This document shows positions 7,264 through 7,496 of a stretch of DNA of 7,496 nucleotides, one piece after another (within the stretch, counting starts at the first letter, position 1; each line of letters opens with the position of its first letter). The DNA comes from Acidobacteriota bacterium (GTDB lineage: Bacteria > Acidobacteriota > Blastocatellia > Pyrinomonadales > Pyrinomonadaceae): NCBI GenBank assembly GCA_020199975.1, contig JAIVJP010000080.1:1-7496 (forward strand), in the 5' to 3' direction. Position numbers and translations under genes: made by a program. The notes beneath the pieces were generated by a model, which was not told the origin of the DNA, did no database searches, and saw nothing but the letters and a program-made list of their open reading frames with translations.

Positions 7264-7419
7264 AAGGAGGGAGGAACATACAGAAGGAGGCAGACGGCAG
7301 GAGCAGACGGCCTGTCAGAACGGCGAGCGGCTATCCGGGCTAACAATGGCAGACGGCAGTAGGCAGGAAGGCCACAACGTCAGACTGCCTCCTGCTCCTG
7401 CTTCCTGTCGACTAGTCAT
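7264..7419. repeat. Short G/A-rich near-heptad repeats in the scpB-rluB gap, partly inverted
   Basis: This 156-base gap is built largely from variants of GGCAGAC, GGCAGGA and AGGAGG. GGCAGACGGCAG occurs perfectly at 7289-7300 and 7348-7359. The right part carries the complementary C/T-rich version: AGGAGGCAG at 7285-7293 pairs with CTGCCTCCT at 7385-7393, and GCAGGAGCAG at 7297-7306 pairs with CTGCTCCTGC at 7392-7401. The pairs are in the same order on both sides, so they compete instead of nesting in one hairpin. AAGGAGG, a perfect anti-ribosome match, occurs at 7264-7270 and 7284-7290 with no start codon after it. No T-run follows, so it is not a standard terminator. It may be a genome-wide dispersed intergenic repeat. 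Confidence 0.6.
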
Positions 7420-7496
7420 ATGGAAGAGCGTCTCCAAAAACTCATCGCCGCCGCGGGAATTGCCTCCCGACGGCATGCCGAGGAGTTGATTACCTC
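7420..7496 (+). CDS. RluB/RsuA-family pseudouridine synthase, N-terminal S4 domain (cut by right edge)
   Basis: The ATG at 7420 opens a frame of 25 complete codons to the edge, beginning MEERLQKLIAAAGIASRRHA and continuing EELIT. This is the typical start of the S4 RNA-binding domain in RsuA/RluB/RluF-type enzymes, which convert specific uridines in rRNA to pseudouridine. The catalytic domain lies outside the window, so the rRNA target cannot be told; the position after scpA-scpB favours RluB (23S rRNA) by context. No Shine-Dalgarno is visible in the bases just before the ATG, and the repeat-rich leader lies immediately upstream. Confidence 0.85.
   Translation, partial: MEERLQKLIAAAGIASRRHAEELIT

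Noticed and set aside
7285..7401. Rho-independent terminator in the scpB-rluB gap
   Set aside because: The inverted segments are far apart, are in non-nesting order and lack a following T-run, so they do not form a standard terminator.
7346..7493. Short plus-strand frame from an ATG in the repeat gap
   Set aside because: It overlaps the pseudouridine synthase start in another frame, consists mostly of translated repeat and has no ribosome-binding site at a useful distance.

Overview
The window looks like chromosomal housekeeping DNA from a moderately GC-rich bacterium. Gene order and protein style point to Acidobacteriota, probably Blastocatellia/Pyrinomonadaceae. This rests on recalled resemblance of the TIG/NHL protein, the long-form HflX and the M50-trpS-scpA-scpB-rluB order, not on a search. 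I see no rRNA, tRNA, CRISPR array, insertion sequence or phage gene.

Layout. Two genes run leftwards from about 2.66 kb: hflX (ribosome-associated GTPase), then after 6 bases the start of a PgpH-type membrane HD phosphohydrolase (c-di-AMP degradation), cut by the left edge. About 2634-3108 is a divergent spacer that probably holds the promoters for both directions. Rightwards come a hybrid gene (TIG domain, NHL/SMP-30-like beta-propeller, then a site-2-protease M50 domain), trpS, scpA, scpB, a 156-base gap rich in short G/A-rich repeats, and the first 25 codons of an RluB/RsuA-type pseudouridine synthase cut by the right edge.

How the genes work together. The rightward genes are packed like an operon: 40 bases from the hybrid gene to trpS, none from trpS to scpA, 41 from scpA to scpB. 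ScpA and ScpB are the kleisin and kite subunits of the SMC condensin complex; TrpRS and the pseudouridine synthase serve translation. The leftward pair joins ribosome rescue/splitting (HflX) to cyclic-dinucleotide turnover.

Most unusual point. The propeller and the intramembrane protease are usually separate proteins. Here they form one open frame whose joint removes the end of the sixth propeller blade and the first half of the protease's first membrane helix. It looks like an in-frame deletion between two neighbouring genes, either real or an assembly error. A second curiosity is that hflX has its best ribosome-binding site in front of ATT codons rather than the upstream TTG. I found no convincing undescribed multi-gene system.
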